From Candidatus Omnitrophota bacterium (GTDB lineage: Bacteria; Omnitrophota; Gorgyraeia; JABMRN01; RBG-13-46-9), in assembly GCA_030605095.1 (NCBI GenBank), contig JAUWBJ010000005.1, positions 1 to 37,980 on the forward strand: 37,980 bases of DNA, read 5' to 3'. Below the pieces are notes generated by a model. The model did not search any database, was not told the DNA's origin, and saw only the letters and a program-made list of their open reading frames with translations. The translations under genes were made by a program, and so were the position numbers. Shown in pieces: positions 27,485 through 37,710 of this stretch (positions within the stretch are counted from its first letter, which is position 1; each line of letters starts with the position of its first letter).

Positions 27485-27526
27485 TGAACCTGTTTCACAC
27501 GTTTATTTTCGCCTGAAACAGGTTCA
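27485..27526. repeat. Family B element B4 (oppB/oppC junction)
   Basis: tgaacctgtttcacacgtttattttcgcctgaaacaggttca; 27524-27526 is the oppB stop codon. Confidence 0.92.
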
Positions 27527-28495
27527 CCTATATCGTATCCTCGGGTCAGCGTAAACGTAAGCTATATCAGCCATCAAGTTCCCTAAAAGTGTAAGAAGCG
27601 CGCTTATAACAAGGCCCGCCATTATCACGTTGTAATCCCGCGCAAAAACCGACTCCACCATAAGCCGGCCTATTCCGGGTATGCTGAAAATTGTCTCCAA
27701 AATTACGCTCCCGCTTATAAGCCCCGGAATTGAAAGACCCAGAATCGTAATTATGGGTAAAAGCGCATTTCTTAAGGCGTGTTTATATATAACAGCTCTC
27801 TCGGGGAGGCCCTTTGCCCTTGCGGTCCTTATATAATCCTGAGAAATTACATTGAGCATGCTCTGGCGCATATATCGAGAAACACCTGCCAGTCCTCCTA
27901 CGCTTGCGACCGTGACAGGTAATATTAAGTGGCGTAAAATATCTACTACTTTATCGAGAAGTGCGTAATTCTCAAAATCTAAAGAAACTATTCCTGACAC
28001 CGGTAAAATTCCCAATCTTACTCCAAAAAAGAACATAAGAAGAAGGCCGAGCCAGAAACTCGGCGCCGCAAAGCCCAAAAAGACAAAGACTGTCGTTGTC
28101 TTGTCAAAAATAGAACCGCGCTTTACGGCACTTTTTATGCCGATAGGTATCGCAAAGAGAAAAATTATTGTCATCGCCAGGACATTAATCAATATTGTTA
28201 TAGGAAGCCTTTCCAAAATCTTCTCCATAACAGGCCTATTATCGATGAAACTCCTTCCGAAATCGAATCGGGCAAGTTTCTTTAGCCAACTTATATATTG
28301 AATATGCAAAGGCTTGTCGAGTCCGTAAATCTGGTTTAACTTCTCCCGCGCTTCAAAATCGACCTTTGGGTTTAGCTGAACCATTAAATCTGTGGGCTTG
28401 CCGGGCGCGAGGTGTATAACGATAAATGAGATAATGGTAATACCCAGGAGTATCGGAATTATGTGTGTTAAACGGCGAATTATGTAGCTTAACAT
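27524..28495 (-). CDS. Peptide ABC transporter permease (OppB/DppB type)
   Basis: [67 protein letters not shown] motifs. Confidence 0.94.
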   Translation of the reverse strand: MLSYIIRRLTHIIPILLGITIISFIVIHLAPGKPTDLMVQLNPKVDFEAREKLNQIYGLDKPLHIQYISWLKKLARFDFGRSFIDNRPVMEKILERLPITILINVLAMTIIFLFAIPIGIKSAVKRGSIFDKTTTVFVFLGFAAPSFWLGLLLMFFFGVRLGILPVSGIVSLDFENYALLDKVVDILRHLILPVTVASVGGLAGVSRYMRQSMLNVISQDYIRTARAKGLPERAVIYKHALRNALLPIITILGLSIPGLISGSVILETIFSIPGIGRLMVESVFARDYNVIMAGLVISALLTLLGNLMADIAYVYADPRIRYR

Positions 28496-28510
28496 ATCGT
28501 ACCTCGTTGT

Positions 28511-28585
28511 TGAACCGTTTGCGATTTCCCGTTCAACCTGTCCCCCTTACGGGGACAGGTTGAACGGGAAATCGCAAACGGTTCA
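28511..28585. repeat. Family A element A3 (SBP/oppB junction)
   Basis: 75 bp palindrome of family A; 28583-28585 is the SBP stop codon. Confidence 0.95.
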
Positions 28586-30259
28586 GTAGGTATACCTCTG
28601 CTTATTCTTCGGAACCCACCAGTCAATAAAATTATATCCTATTCCGATTGGCGATAGCTCTATGCCCTTGAATCGGCGCTCTACCGCTACTAATGAATCG
28701 GCTATATACAAAAACATATAGGGTTGCTCATCATAAAGGGTTTCGTGAATTTTATGATAAATCTTCTTTCTCTTTTCTCTATCGAATGTCCTCCTGCCCT
28801 CAATGAGAAGCCGGTCGATTTCAGGATTTGTGTAACTTATGAAATTAAATTCACCCGGGCGTGTCTTTGACGAATGAAATATATCGTAACAATCCGGTTC
28901 CCTGCCGAGCCCCCACCCGAGTATTATGGCCTCGAATCTCTTCTTATTTACAAATTCATCTATAAAAACCGACCACTCCAAAATCCTTATGTTTACCTTT
29001 ATGCCTATATCTTTGAGACGGCGTTGTATAATTTCTGCTGTCATTCGGCGACTTTCATTACCCTGGTTTGTGAGTAGCGTAAATTCAAATCGCTTTCCTT
29101 CTTTGTCGAGCCATCCGTCACGGTCTCTATCTTGCCAGCCGGCTTCACTTAGCATAGCCTTTGCTTTTTCAGGGTCAAAGGGGTATGCTCTTACATCCTT
29201 GTTGAAAGCCCACGATTCCGGAACGAACTGGCCTGTCGAGATTCTGCCCTGACCCAATAAAACCCCATCAATTATCTCTTTCTTATCTACGGCGTAGTTT
29301 AATGCCTGGCGGACTCTTTTGTCTATGAATTTATCGTCTTTAAGATTATAAGCCATATAACTATAGCCAAATGAGGGGTATTTAAATTTTTGAAATTTAC
29401 TTTTAAAAAAGGATGCCTCTGTCTGTTTTGTAAATTGTAGCGGCGTAAGGCCCATAGAATCGATTCCCAGGGTTTGTAATTCCAAAAACATTGTTGCGGT
29501 GTCAGGTATTACCCTATAGATATACCTGTCAATATAAGGACGGTGCTCAAAATATTCGTGATTAGACACAAGGTCGATTCTTTCGCCGGTCTTCCATCGC
29601 TTGAATTTGTAAGGGCCTGTGCCGATGGGGCTTCGTCGAAAGTCCGTGGTGAGAAGATTTTCCCCCTTTAAGATATGTTTCGGCATTATCGGCATAATCC
29701 AGCTCGATATACCCGGCGCGAAAGGTTCCCTGTAAATGATCTTTACTGTATAATCGTCCACTACCTCAAGGTGCTTAACCATTTTAAAATCGCCGCTGTA
29801 GGGAGTGGGAACATTTGGGTCTATAATGGACTCGTATGTAAATTTGACGTCTTCTGCCCGGAAAGGATGGCCGTCATGCCACTTAACATTCTTTCTTAAA
29901 TGGAAGACTATTGTCAAACCGTCATCTTCTACATCCCATGATTCTGCCAGGTCGCCTTCGAGTTCAACATCCCTGTTGTACTTGACCAGGCCATTAAAAA
30001 CTAAAAACACTATATAGGAAGATGGGCTATCCGAGGCAAGTATTGGAACGAGGGTGCGGGCATCCCCTATTTGACCGGTTACGAAGGTGCCGCCATATGG
30101 ATGGGGACAGGTCTCATTATCGGTTTTAGTGTCATGAAGAGACCTGTCCCCATATGTGCTTCTCACCGATAAAAAAAATACCACTATTATGGTAAATAGC
30201 GGTATAAAAAAAATTATCTTCCTATTGAGGAAGTTTTTCAGGTTTCGCAAGAGGAACAT
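28583..30259 (-). CDS. Peptide ABC transporter substrate-binding protein (family 5)
   Basis: N-terminal hydrophobic segment; LVKYNRDVELEGDLAESWDVEDDGLTIVFHLRKNVKWHDGHPFRAEDVKFTYE is typical of the family. Confidence 0.93.
   Translation of the reverse strand: MFLLRNLKNFLNRKIIFFIPLFTIIVVFFLSVRSTYGDRSLHDTKTDNETCPHPYGGTFVTGQIGDARTLVPILASDSPSSYIVFLVFNGLVKYNRDVELEGDLAESWDVEDDGLTIVFHLRKNVKWHDGHPFRAEDVKFTYESIIDPNVPTPYSGDFKMVKHLEVVDDYTVKIIYREPFAPGISSWIMPIMPKHILKGENLLTTDFRRSPIGTGPYKFKRWKTGERIDLVSNHEYFEHRPYIDRYIYRVIPDTATMFLELQTLGIDSMGLTPLQFTKQTEASFFKSKFQKFKYPSFGYSYMAYNLKDDKFIDKRVRQALNYAVDKKEIIDGVLLGQGRISTGQFVPESWAFNKDVRAYPFDPEKAKAMLSEAGWQDRDRDGWLDKEGKRFEFTLLTNQGNESRRMTAEIIQRRLKDIGIKVNIRILEWSVFIDEFVNKKRFEAIILGWGLGREPDCYDIFHSSKTRPGEFNFISYTNPEIDRLLIEGRRTFDREKRKKIYHKIHETLYDEQPYMFLYIADSLVAVERRFKGIELSPIGIGYNFIDWWVPKNKQRYTY
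30094..30156. repeat. Family E palindrome, in frame near the N-terminus of the SBP
   Basis: catatggatggggacaggtctc ... gagacctgtccccatatg; encodes YGDRSLHDTKTDNETCPHPYG. Confidence 0.85.
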
Positions 30260-30545
30260 TCTCTTCTGACACCGGCGGAACTTCTCTTCCTTGAAATCTG
30301 ATTAAGCTCCTGCCCCGTCTTGAGGTCATTATGCCCAGAACCAGGCATGTAATGAGATACAGGCATGCCGCGACAACTGTCGCCTTTGTTAAAAAAACGG
30401 ACATCTTCGTGCCAAAAATGGTCTGGCTTGAATCGCCTCCGAAGGTCTCGCTCAATCCTCCACCCCGGCCTGCCTGCAGAAGTATCATGACAATTAAAAT
30501 AATACAGGCACTTATGTGAATTGCTATGACTAAACCGTATAACAT
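30222..30545 (-). CDS. secG: Preprotein translocase subunit SecG
   Basis: ILLQAGRGGGLSETFGGDSSQTIFGTKMSVFLTKATVVAACLYLIT; adjacent to tpiA. Confidence 0.93.
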   Translation of the reverse strand: MLYGLVIAIHISACIILIVMILLQAGRGGGLSETFGGDSSQTIFGTKMSVFLTKATVVAACLYLITCLVLGIMTSRRGRSLIRFQGREVPPVSEENVPLAKPEKLPQ

Positions 30546-30546
30546 A

Positions 30547-31320
30547 CTATTTCTCCTTTACAACTCGTGAAGCCTTCTTAACTATATCTACAAAAGATTC
30601 TTCTTTAAGCGAAGCCCCTCCCACTAATGCACCGTCTATGTCTTTTTCTTTAATAAGAGATTCTATACTATCGGGCTTCACGCTTCCTCCGTATTGAATG
30701 CGGATACTTTCTGAAATTTCCCTGTCATATTTTTTTGCTAAGAGATTTCTAATAAATTTATGAACCTCTTCTGCCTGCTCGGCAGTCGCATTTTTGCCGG
30801 TTCCTATAGCCCATACCGGCTCATAGGCAATAACTATGTTCAGAATTTCTTTTTTATCCACATTTAAAAGTCCTTTTTCAACATGGAGAGATACTACATC
30901 AAATGTTTTACCGCTTTCTCTCTCTTCTAATTTCTCGCCCACGCACATTATCGGAAATAGGCCTTCGGTTATCGCGGATTTGACTTTTTTGTTTACCGTC
31001 TCATTGGTCTCGCCAAAATATGTCCTTCTTTCAGAGTGGCCTATTATTACGTATTTGCATCCGAGAGTTTTAAGCATCTTCGCAGAAACTTCTCCTGTAA
31101 ACGCACCCTCTTTTTCCCAGTGCATATTCTGCGCCCCTAAAATGATATTGGTATCTAAAACTACATCTTTGACATCGCTTAAAGAAGTAACCGGCGGGCA
31201 GAGAACGACTTCTAGATTATTTATATTAAATAGATTTCTCTTAATCCCATTGGAGAGAGCGATTGACTCCTCAACGGTTTTATTCATTTTCCAGTTGCCG
31301 GCTATTATGGGTTTGCGCAT
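30547..31320 (-). CDS. tpiA: Triose-phosphate isomerase
   Basis: IAGNWKMNKT, IIGHSERRTYFGET, IAYEPVWAIGTGKNAT, IQYGGSVKPDS motifs. Confidence 0.97.
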   Translation of the reverse strand: MRKPIIAGNWKMNKTVEESIALSNGIKRNLFNINNLEVVLCPPVTSLSDVKDVVLDTNIILGAQNMHWEKEGAFTGEVSAKMLKTLGCKYVIIGHSERRTYFGETNETVNKKVKSAITEGLFPIMCVGEKLEERESGKTFDVVSLHVEKGLLNVDKKEILNIVIAYEPVWAIGTGKNATAEQAEEVHKFIRNLLAKKYDREISESIRIQYGGSVKPDSIESLIKEKDIDGALVGGASLKEESFVDIVKKASRVVKEK

Positions 31321-31330
31321 TGTTCGTTTC

Positions 31331-31405
31331 TGAACCGTTTGCGATTTTTATTTCAACCTGTCCCCGTAATGGGGACAGGTTGAACGGAAAATCGCAAACG
31401 GTTCA
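31331..31405. repeat. Family A element A4 (pgk/tpiA junction)
   Basis: 75 bp palindrome of family A; 31403-31405 is the pgk stop codon. Confidence 0.95.
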
Positions 31406-32581
31406 TTTCTCCTGTAACGCTGCAATACCGGGAAGCTCTTTACCTTCTAAATACTCCAATGATGCGCCGCCGCCGGTTGAGATGTGGCTCATCTTTCTGG
31501 CCAACCCCAGCGCGTTTATTGCAGCGGCTGTATCGCCGCCGCCTATTACAGTCGTAGCATTGAGCCGGGATATGAATTTTGCAATATCGGTGGTGCCTTT
31601 CCTGAAAGGCCTTAGTTCAAAATAGCCCAGAGGCCCGTTCCAGAGTATGGTCTTTGCATCCTTGATGGCATCTTTGTATTTTTTAATCGTCCTTGGGCCT
31701 ATATCCAAACCTATCCATCCGTCGGGTATGTGTTCTCTTACCACCCTGACTCTTGTATGGGCTGTTATCGTTCTGGCGATAACGTGGTCTTCGGGAAGAA
31801 ATACGCTTACGTTACTGTTTCTTGCCTTGCTAAAAATCTCTGACGCCATATTAATCTTATCTTCCTCTAATCTGGAACTTCCGGTTCCTTTCAGCCGCGA
31901 TTTCAAAAATATATAAGCCATTGCCCCGCCGATTAAAAGATAATCTATTTTCTTAAGCATATTTTCAATAACAGCGATTTTGTCTGAAACCTTTGCTCCA
32001 CCGAGAAGAAGGGCGACCGGCTCTTCAGGGCTATGGAGAACCTTCTCAAAGTAGTTTACTTCTTTCTCTACTAAAAATCCCATCGCACTCGGCAAAAATT
32101 TTGTAATCCCTTCTGTGGAAGCGTGGGCCCTGTGGCAGGTTCCAAAAGCATCGTTAATAAAGATATCTCCTGACCTTGCGAGCGCGCCGGCAAATTCCGG
32201 GTCATTCTTTGTCTCTCCTTTATGGAACCTCAGATTTTCCAGAAGTACCACGTTGCCGTCCCGCATATTTCCGACAGCATTTTCTACCTCGGGACCAACA
32301 CAATCTCCCAGCATCTTCACATTTTTACCAAGCAATTTAGAAAGCCGTTTAGCGCATGGCGCAAGGCTCATCCGGGTATTAACTTCGCCTTTTGGACGGC
32401 CGAGGTGGCTCATCAATATAACCTTCGACGGGGATTTTACGGCGTATTTTATGGTGGGAAGCGCGCTTTTAATTCGCGTGTCGTCGGTGATGCGCCCTCT
32501 TTCATCCAGCGGAACATTGAAATCTACACGCATAAGGACCTTCTTACCCTTTATATCAAAGTCCCTTATTGTTTTTTTCAC
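31403..32581 (-). CDS. pgk: Phosphoglycerate kinase
   Basis: VLMRVDFNVPLDERG, LMSHLGRPKG, LLGGAKVSDKI, GGGDTAAAI; probable GTG start at 32581 (VKKTIRDFDIKGKKV) inside repeat C3. Confidence 0.95.
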   Translation of the reverse strand: MKKTIRDFDIKGKKVLMRVDFNVPLDERGRITDDTRIKSALPTIKYAVKSPSKVILMSHLGRPKGEVNTRMSLAPCAKRLSKLLGKNVKMLGDCVGPEVENAVGNMRDGNVVLLENLRFHKGETKNDPEFAGALARSGDIFINDAFGTCHRAHASTEGITKFLPSAMGFLVEKEVNYFEKVLHSPEEPVALLLGGAKVSDKIAVIENMLKKIDYLLIGGAMAYIFLKSRLKGTGSSRLEEDKINMASEIFSKARNSNVSVFLPEDHVIARTITAHTRVRVVREHIPDGWIGLDIGPRTIKKYKDAIKDAKTILWNGPLGYFELRPFRKGTTDIAKFISRLNATTVIGGGDTAAAINALGLARKMSHISTGGGASLEYLEGKELPGIAALQEK

Positions 32582-32690
32582 CCAGCCCTTCCTTCCTTTT
32601 TTATTTCTGTATTTATTTTCATTATCATCATTCACCCGCTCTTCTTTGCACTCTTTGGTGTAATTCTTTTCTTAGGAAGGGCGGGGTCCA
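32578..32690. repeat. Family C element C3 (pgk start)
   Basis: 113 bp; GGAAGGGCGGGGTCCA / GGAAGGGCTGGGTGAA ends; interior diverged; contains the pgk GTG. Confidence 0.85.
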
Positions 32691-32715
32691 TAGAAAAACC
32701 TCCTTCAATAAGACC

Positions 32716-32750
32716 TGAATTTATGAAAATCTCTGATTTTCATAAATTCA
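32716..32750. repeat. Family H hairpin H1 in pgk leader
   Basis: tgaatttatgaaaatc tct gattttcataaattca. Confidence 0.88.
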
Positions 32751-32786
32751 TCTCCTTTGATGTTCTACGTTGAAAGGTCGAATTGA

Positions 32787-32894
32787 ACCCAGCACTAATT
32801 TCTAATAGAAACATTTCTCCAAAATTAAGGCTTTTAATCTGCATTATTCTCATTATTCACAGCTTACAGTATAGTATAGAAATTAGTGCTGGGT
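32787..32894. repeat. Inverted repeat with 18-bp arms in pgk leader
   Basis: acccagcactaatttcta (32787-32804) and tagaaattagtgctgggt (32877-32894). Confidence 0.9.
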
Positions 32895-32906
32895 AAATTC
32901 AACCAG

Positions 32907-32941
32907 ACAACTTACGGAAATCAGAGATTTCCGTAAGTTGT
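32907..32941. repeat. Family H hairpin H2 in pgk leader
   Basis: acaacttacggaaatc aga gatttccgtaagttgt. Confidence 0.88.
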
Positions 32942-32952
32942 GGTTTCATTTA

Positions 32953-32981
32953 AGTATACTTGTATTTTTTGCTAAAGTCAA
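32953..32981 (-). promoter_or_regulatory. Sigma70-like promoter for the pgk operon
   Basis: Minus strand TTGACT - 17 nt - TATACT, about 370 nt upstream of the pgk GTG. Confidence 0.65.
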
Positions 32982-32999
32982 TGTAGCCTACTTTGAGAA

Positions 33000-33087
33000 G
33001 GCAGCTGACAGTAGGTGCTTCTGCGAGTGGGAGGATCCGCACCGGGCGGAGGGGCCCACGCAGAGAGGCACCCGCTGGCAACTGGCA
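33000..33087. other. GC-rich extended hairpin between glgA and the pgk promoter
   Basis: Nested complementary blocks (GGGTGC/GCACCT, TCTGCG/CGCAGA, TGGG/CCCA, TCCGC/GCGGA on the minus strand) in otherwise AT-rich spacer. Confidence 0.6.
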
Positions 33088-33099
33088 ATCGAATTCACG

Positions 33100-34497
33100 T
33101 TACCTCAGGAGTTTCTCGTAAAGCTCTTTATAATGTAAAGCTGATGCTTTCCATGAAAAATCTAAACCCATAATCCTCTTCTGAATCTTTTGCCATTTTT
33201 CTTTGTCCTTGTAAAGTTCTACGGCTTGGGATACGGCCTTTATTAAATCTTTTTTCGTCGCCTCGGAAAATTTTATTCCGTTTCCGCGTTCTTCATCCGT
33301 ATATACATCGATTATTGTGTCATTTAAACCGCCTGTTGACCTCACCACGGGCAGCGTTCCATACTTCAAACTATATAGCTGGTTTAAACCGCAGGGTTCG
33401 TATCTGGACGGCATTATAAAAATATCGCTGCCTGCCTCGACCTTATGTGCGAGGCGGTTATCAAATTTTATATGGCTCGATATATACAGTGGGTATTCTG
33501 TGGCTATGCGCTTGCAGAGTGAGTTGTATTTCTCATCTCCGGTGCCAAGAATAATAATACTGGCTCCCAAATCTATTATCTCCCTTGCCGCCTCGACAAT
33601 GAGGTCTATTCCCTTCTGATGGGCAAGCCTTGATATTACGCCGATGAGAGGCCTTTCTAAAGTGTCCGGGGGCAGATTAGCGCTCTTTATGAGGTCTTTC
33701 TTGCACTCAAGCTTTTTGTCAATGGTCTCTCTATCATAATTCTCGGCTATGTGCTTATCTAATTTAGGGTCCCACTCGCTATAATCGACGCCGTTAACTA
33801 TGCCGTAAACTTGAGAAGCGCGCGTCCTTAAAATTCCGTCCATACCGCAACCAAATTCCGGAGTAAGAATCTCCTCGCTATATCCCTTGCTAACAGTGCT
33901 GATAGCCGAAGAATACACAATGCCTGCTTTCAAAAATGAGAGCTTGCCGTAATACTCTATACCGTTAATGTTATAAAACCTTCGTGGTATGCCTATGCTA
34001 TAAAGCGAGTCCTTCTTAAATAATCCCTGATAGCCGATGTTGTGTATGGTAAAAAGTGTTTTTATATCTACGCCGTGAATCTTCAAATAGAGCGGCACCA
34101 GGCCCGTTTGCCATTCGTTGCAGTGAACGATATCAAACCCCCGGGCCGGCTCGATGGCGACTACCGCAATCGCTCTCGCAAAATAGGAAAAACGCAAGGA
34201 ATTATCTTTGTAATCGCCTGTCGGTTCCGAATAGAGATTGTCCCTATCGTAATATTTATCATTGACGACAAAGATATATTCTATGCCACCCTCTTTGTAT
34301 GTAAGGAAATCGAATTGCCCGATTGAAAAATGGCTGAGATTTAACCTCATGTTCTTCACGCTCTTATAAAAAGGCAGGATAACGCTTGCGCGACAGGAAA
34401 TTTCGTTTAAGGCTCTGGGTAGGCTTCCGCTTACATCAGCCAGGCCCCCTGTCTTGGCAAAAGGAGCGACTTCCGGCGAGGCAAAAAGAATATTCAT
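33100..34497 (-). CDS. glgA: Glycogen synthase
   Basis: FASPEVAPFAKTGGLADVSGSLPRAL, TIHNIGYQG, NGVDYSEWDP, SRYEPCGLNQLYSLKYGTLPVVRSTGGL motifs. Confidence 0.96.
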   Translation of the reverse strand: MNILFASPEVAPFAKTGGLADVSGSLPRALNEISCRASVILPFYKSVKNMRLNLSHFSIGQFDFLTYKEGGIEYIFVVNDKYYDRDNLYSEPTGDYKDNSLRFSYFARAIAVVAIEPARGFDIVHCNEWQTGLVPLYLKIHGVDIKTLFTIHNIGYQGLFKKDSLYSIGIPRRFYNINGIEYYGKLSFLKAGIVYSSAISTVSKGYSEEILTPEFGCGMDGILRTRASQVYGIVNGVDYSEWDPKLDKHIAENYDRETIDKKLECKKDLIKSANLPPDTLERPLIGVISRLAHQKGIDLIVEAAREIIDLGASIIILGTGDEKYNSLCKRIATEYPLYISSHIKFDNRLAHKVEAGSDIFIMPSRYEPCGLNQLYSLKYGTLPVVRSTGGLNDTIIDVYTDEERGNGIKFSEATKKDLIKAVSQAVELYKDKEKWQKIQKRIMGLDFSWKASALHYKELYEKLLR

Positions 34498-34504
34498 ATA
34501 AAGA

Positions 34505-35588
<1,084 letters not shown>

Positions 35589-35591
<3 letters not shown>

Positions 35592-36581
35592 CTTCATCAA
35601 ATTCCTCGCTGCTACTTCGGGGGGAACGGGATTTACATAAAAGCCGCTGCCCCACTCAAAGCCAGCCACATTGACCAGTTTCGGCATAATCTCTATATGC
35701 CAGTGATAATATTCCTTCTCAAAGCCGCTTATCGGCGAGGTATGGATTATGTAATTGTACGGCGGATCGTTCAATAACTTTTTCAATTTTTTCATGCTAT
35801 TTCTCAATATGGTGCCCAGAGGTTTTACCTCCTCTTTTTGAAGGCTTGTAAAATGCGATTCGTGCTTTTTTGGCATTATCCACATTTCATAAGGAAATCT
35901 CGAGACAAACGGCGAGAAGCAGATGAAAAAATCATTCTCCTCGACAATACGCTCTCTATCGCTCAATTCCTGGACCAATATATCGCAGAAGACGCATCTA
36001 TCCTTATAGTTGTAATATGCGAGGGAAGAATTAAGCTCTTCATTAACGCGTTTCGGCACGATGGGAAGCGCTATCAATTGCGAATGGGGGTGTTCCAGAG
36101 ACGCGCCCGCCGATTTTCCGTAATTTCTGAAGATAAGAATGTATTTAAATCTTTCGTCCTTTCTTAAATCGGTGCTCCTTGAGACATATGACCAGATTAT
36201 CTCTTCTGCCTGGTCATCCGATATATCTGCGACATCGCGCATATGATGCGGAATATCTACAATAACCTCGTGGGCGCCGATACCATCCATTCTGTCAAAA
36301 ACACCTATGCCTTGTTTTTTCAAGTCACCTTTGGCTTCAAGGGCAGGATATTTGTTCGGCACCACCCTTATTGTCCATCCAGGCGTATTTGGCGCTCCGA
36401 TGCTTCTGTGGGCAACAATCTCAGGAGGCGTCAGATGTTCGTTTCCGGGGCAAAAAGGGCAATTTTCAGTATCGTTACTTTTTACGATTTTCTCGAACGA
36501 GAATTCCTCCGGTTCTATAACCTTTTCATAATTTACGATTATCCATCTGCCTGTTATAGGGTCTCTTCTTAACTGTGACAT
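35589..36581 (-). CDS. galT: Galactose-1-phosphate uridylyltransferase-like protein (copy 1)
   Basis: LRRDPITGRWIIV, CPFCPGNEHLTPPEI, GASLEHPHSQLIALPIVP, YHWHIEIMPKLVNVAGFEWGSGFYVNPVPPE. Confidence 0.9.
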
Positions 36582-36587
36582 TCTATA

Positions 36588-36613
36588 CTCTCGCTACTCG
36601 CTACTCTCTACTT
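36588..36613 (-). repeat. Short tandem GTAGCGA repeat over the galT copy 2 stop codon
   Basis: Minus strand AAGTAGAGAGTAGCGAGTAGCGAGAG; encodes VESSE-stop. Confidence 0.7.
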
Positions 36614-37634
36614 CCCTAAGATATTTACATGCCTCTTCCGGCGGTGTGGGATTGATATAAAAACCGCTTCCCCATTCAAACCCCGCAACTTGAGTCAAAC
36701 GGGGCATAATCTCTATATGCCAGTGATAGTCGTTCTCTATCGTTTCCCAATAGCCTTTCTTCTTTCTTCTCCTGAAAGGCGCTGTATGCAAAATTATATT
36801 GTATGGAAAATTGCCGAGTGTCTTTATCATTCCATCCATGGTTAACTGGAAAATCTTGGAGAAACCTTTTATTTCATCTTTTGTCATGGTATCAAAATCG
36901 CAGGAGTGTTTCCTGGGCAGAATCCATGTCTCAAACGGAAATCTGGAACAATAAGGATTAAGCGCGAGAAAATTATCCACTTCCAAAAATACCCTTTCAT
37001 TCTGGTCCAGTTCCTGCCTTATCATATCGCAGAATATACATCTATCCTTATAGTCGAAATAACGTTTCGAACCGACCAGTTCCTCTTTAACGCGCTTGGG
37101 CGTAACCGGTGTTGCTATTAGCTGAAGGTGCTCGTGAGGGATATTGCCGCCGCCGGCAACCTTTCCATAGTTTTTGAAAATTAGAACATATTTTAACCGC
37201 TGGTCTTTTTTTAATTCTCGCATCCTTTTTATAATTACTTCGGTGAGTTTTTCAATCTGGGGTAGGTCTTTTATAAATGCATCCGGGCCATGATGAGGCG
37301 TTGCGATTAAGACCTCATGGCTGCCTATGCCGTTCATAAGGTCATACATACGTTTTCCGTGTCTGTCTAAATCGCCCAGTATGTTCAAAAAAGGAGAAAT
37401 GGAAGGAACAACGCGTATCTTCCACCCTGGAGCATTAGGCCGGGTGCGGCTTTTTCGCCATGCATAAATTTCAGGAGGGGTAAGGGATTCGTTGCCTTCG
37501 CAGAAAGGGCATTTTTTATGCGGTGATAAGGAATCTTTTTCTTTTTCAAAAGAAAAATCAGTCGGCCTCTTCGCCCTTTCAGTCGCAATAATAACCCATC
37601 TTCCTATTATAGGATCTTTCCTTAATTCTGGCAT
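36594..37634 (-). CDS. galT: Galactose-1-phosphate uridylyltransferase-like protein (copy 2)
   Basis: LRKDPIIGRWVIIATERAKRP, CPFCEGNESLTPPEI, IPHEHLQLIATPVTP, YHWHIEIMPRLTQVAGFEWGSGFYINPTPPE. Confidence 0.9.
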   Translation of the reverse strand: MPELRKDPIIGRWVIIATERAKRPTDFSFEKEKDSLSPHKKCPFCEGNESLTPPEIYAWRKSRTRPNAPGWKIRVVPSISPFLNILGDLDRHGKRMYDLMNGIGSHEVLIATPHHGPDAFIKDLPQIEKLTEVIIKRMRELKKDQRLKYVLIFKNYGKVAGGGNIPHEHLQLIATPVTPKRVKEELVGSKRYFDYKDRCIFCDMIRQELDQNERVFLEVDNFLALNPYCSRFPFETWILPRKHSCDFDTMTKDEIKGFSKIFQLTMDGMIKTLGNFPYNIILHTAPFRRRKKKGYWETIENDYHWHIEIMPRLTQVAGFEWGSGFYINPTPPEEACKYLREVESSE

Positions 37635-37657
37635 AATATTTCGTTCAGCTCGCAGTG

Positions 37658-37685
37658 ATTATAGCATAATAGACATTTTATTCAA
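37658..37685 (-). promoter_or_regulatory. Sigma70-like promoter for galT copy 2
   Basis: Minus strand TTGAAT - 16 nt - TATAAT upstream of galT at 37634. Confidence 0.5.
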
Positions 37686-37710
37686 ATATAATAAACAAAA
37701 TAAAATAAAA

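Noticed and set aside
32582-32635. N-terminal extension of pgk (MNDDNENKYRNKKGRKGW)
   Set aside because: Encoded by element C3; conserved Pgk N-terminus begins at the GTG at 32581.
33000-33087. tRNA gene
   Set aside because: No cloverleaf with T-loop GTTCRA and acceptor arm could be recognised; fold looks like a single long hairpin.
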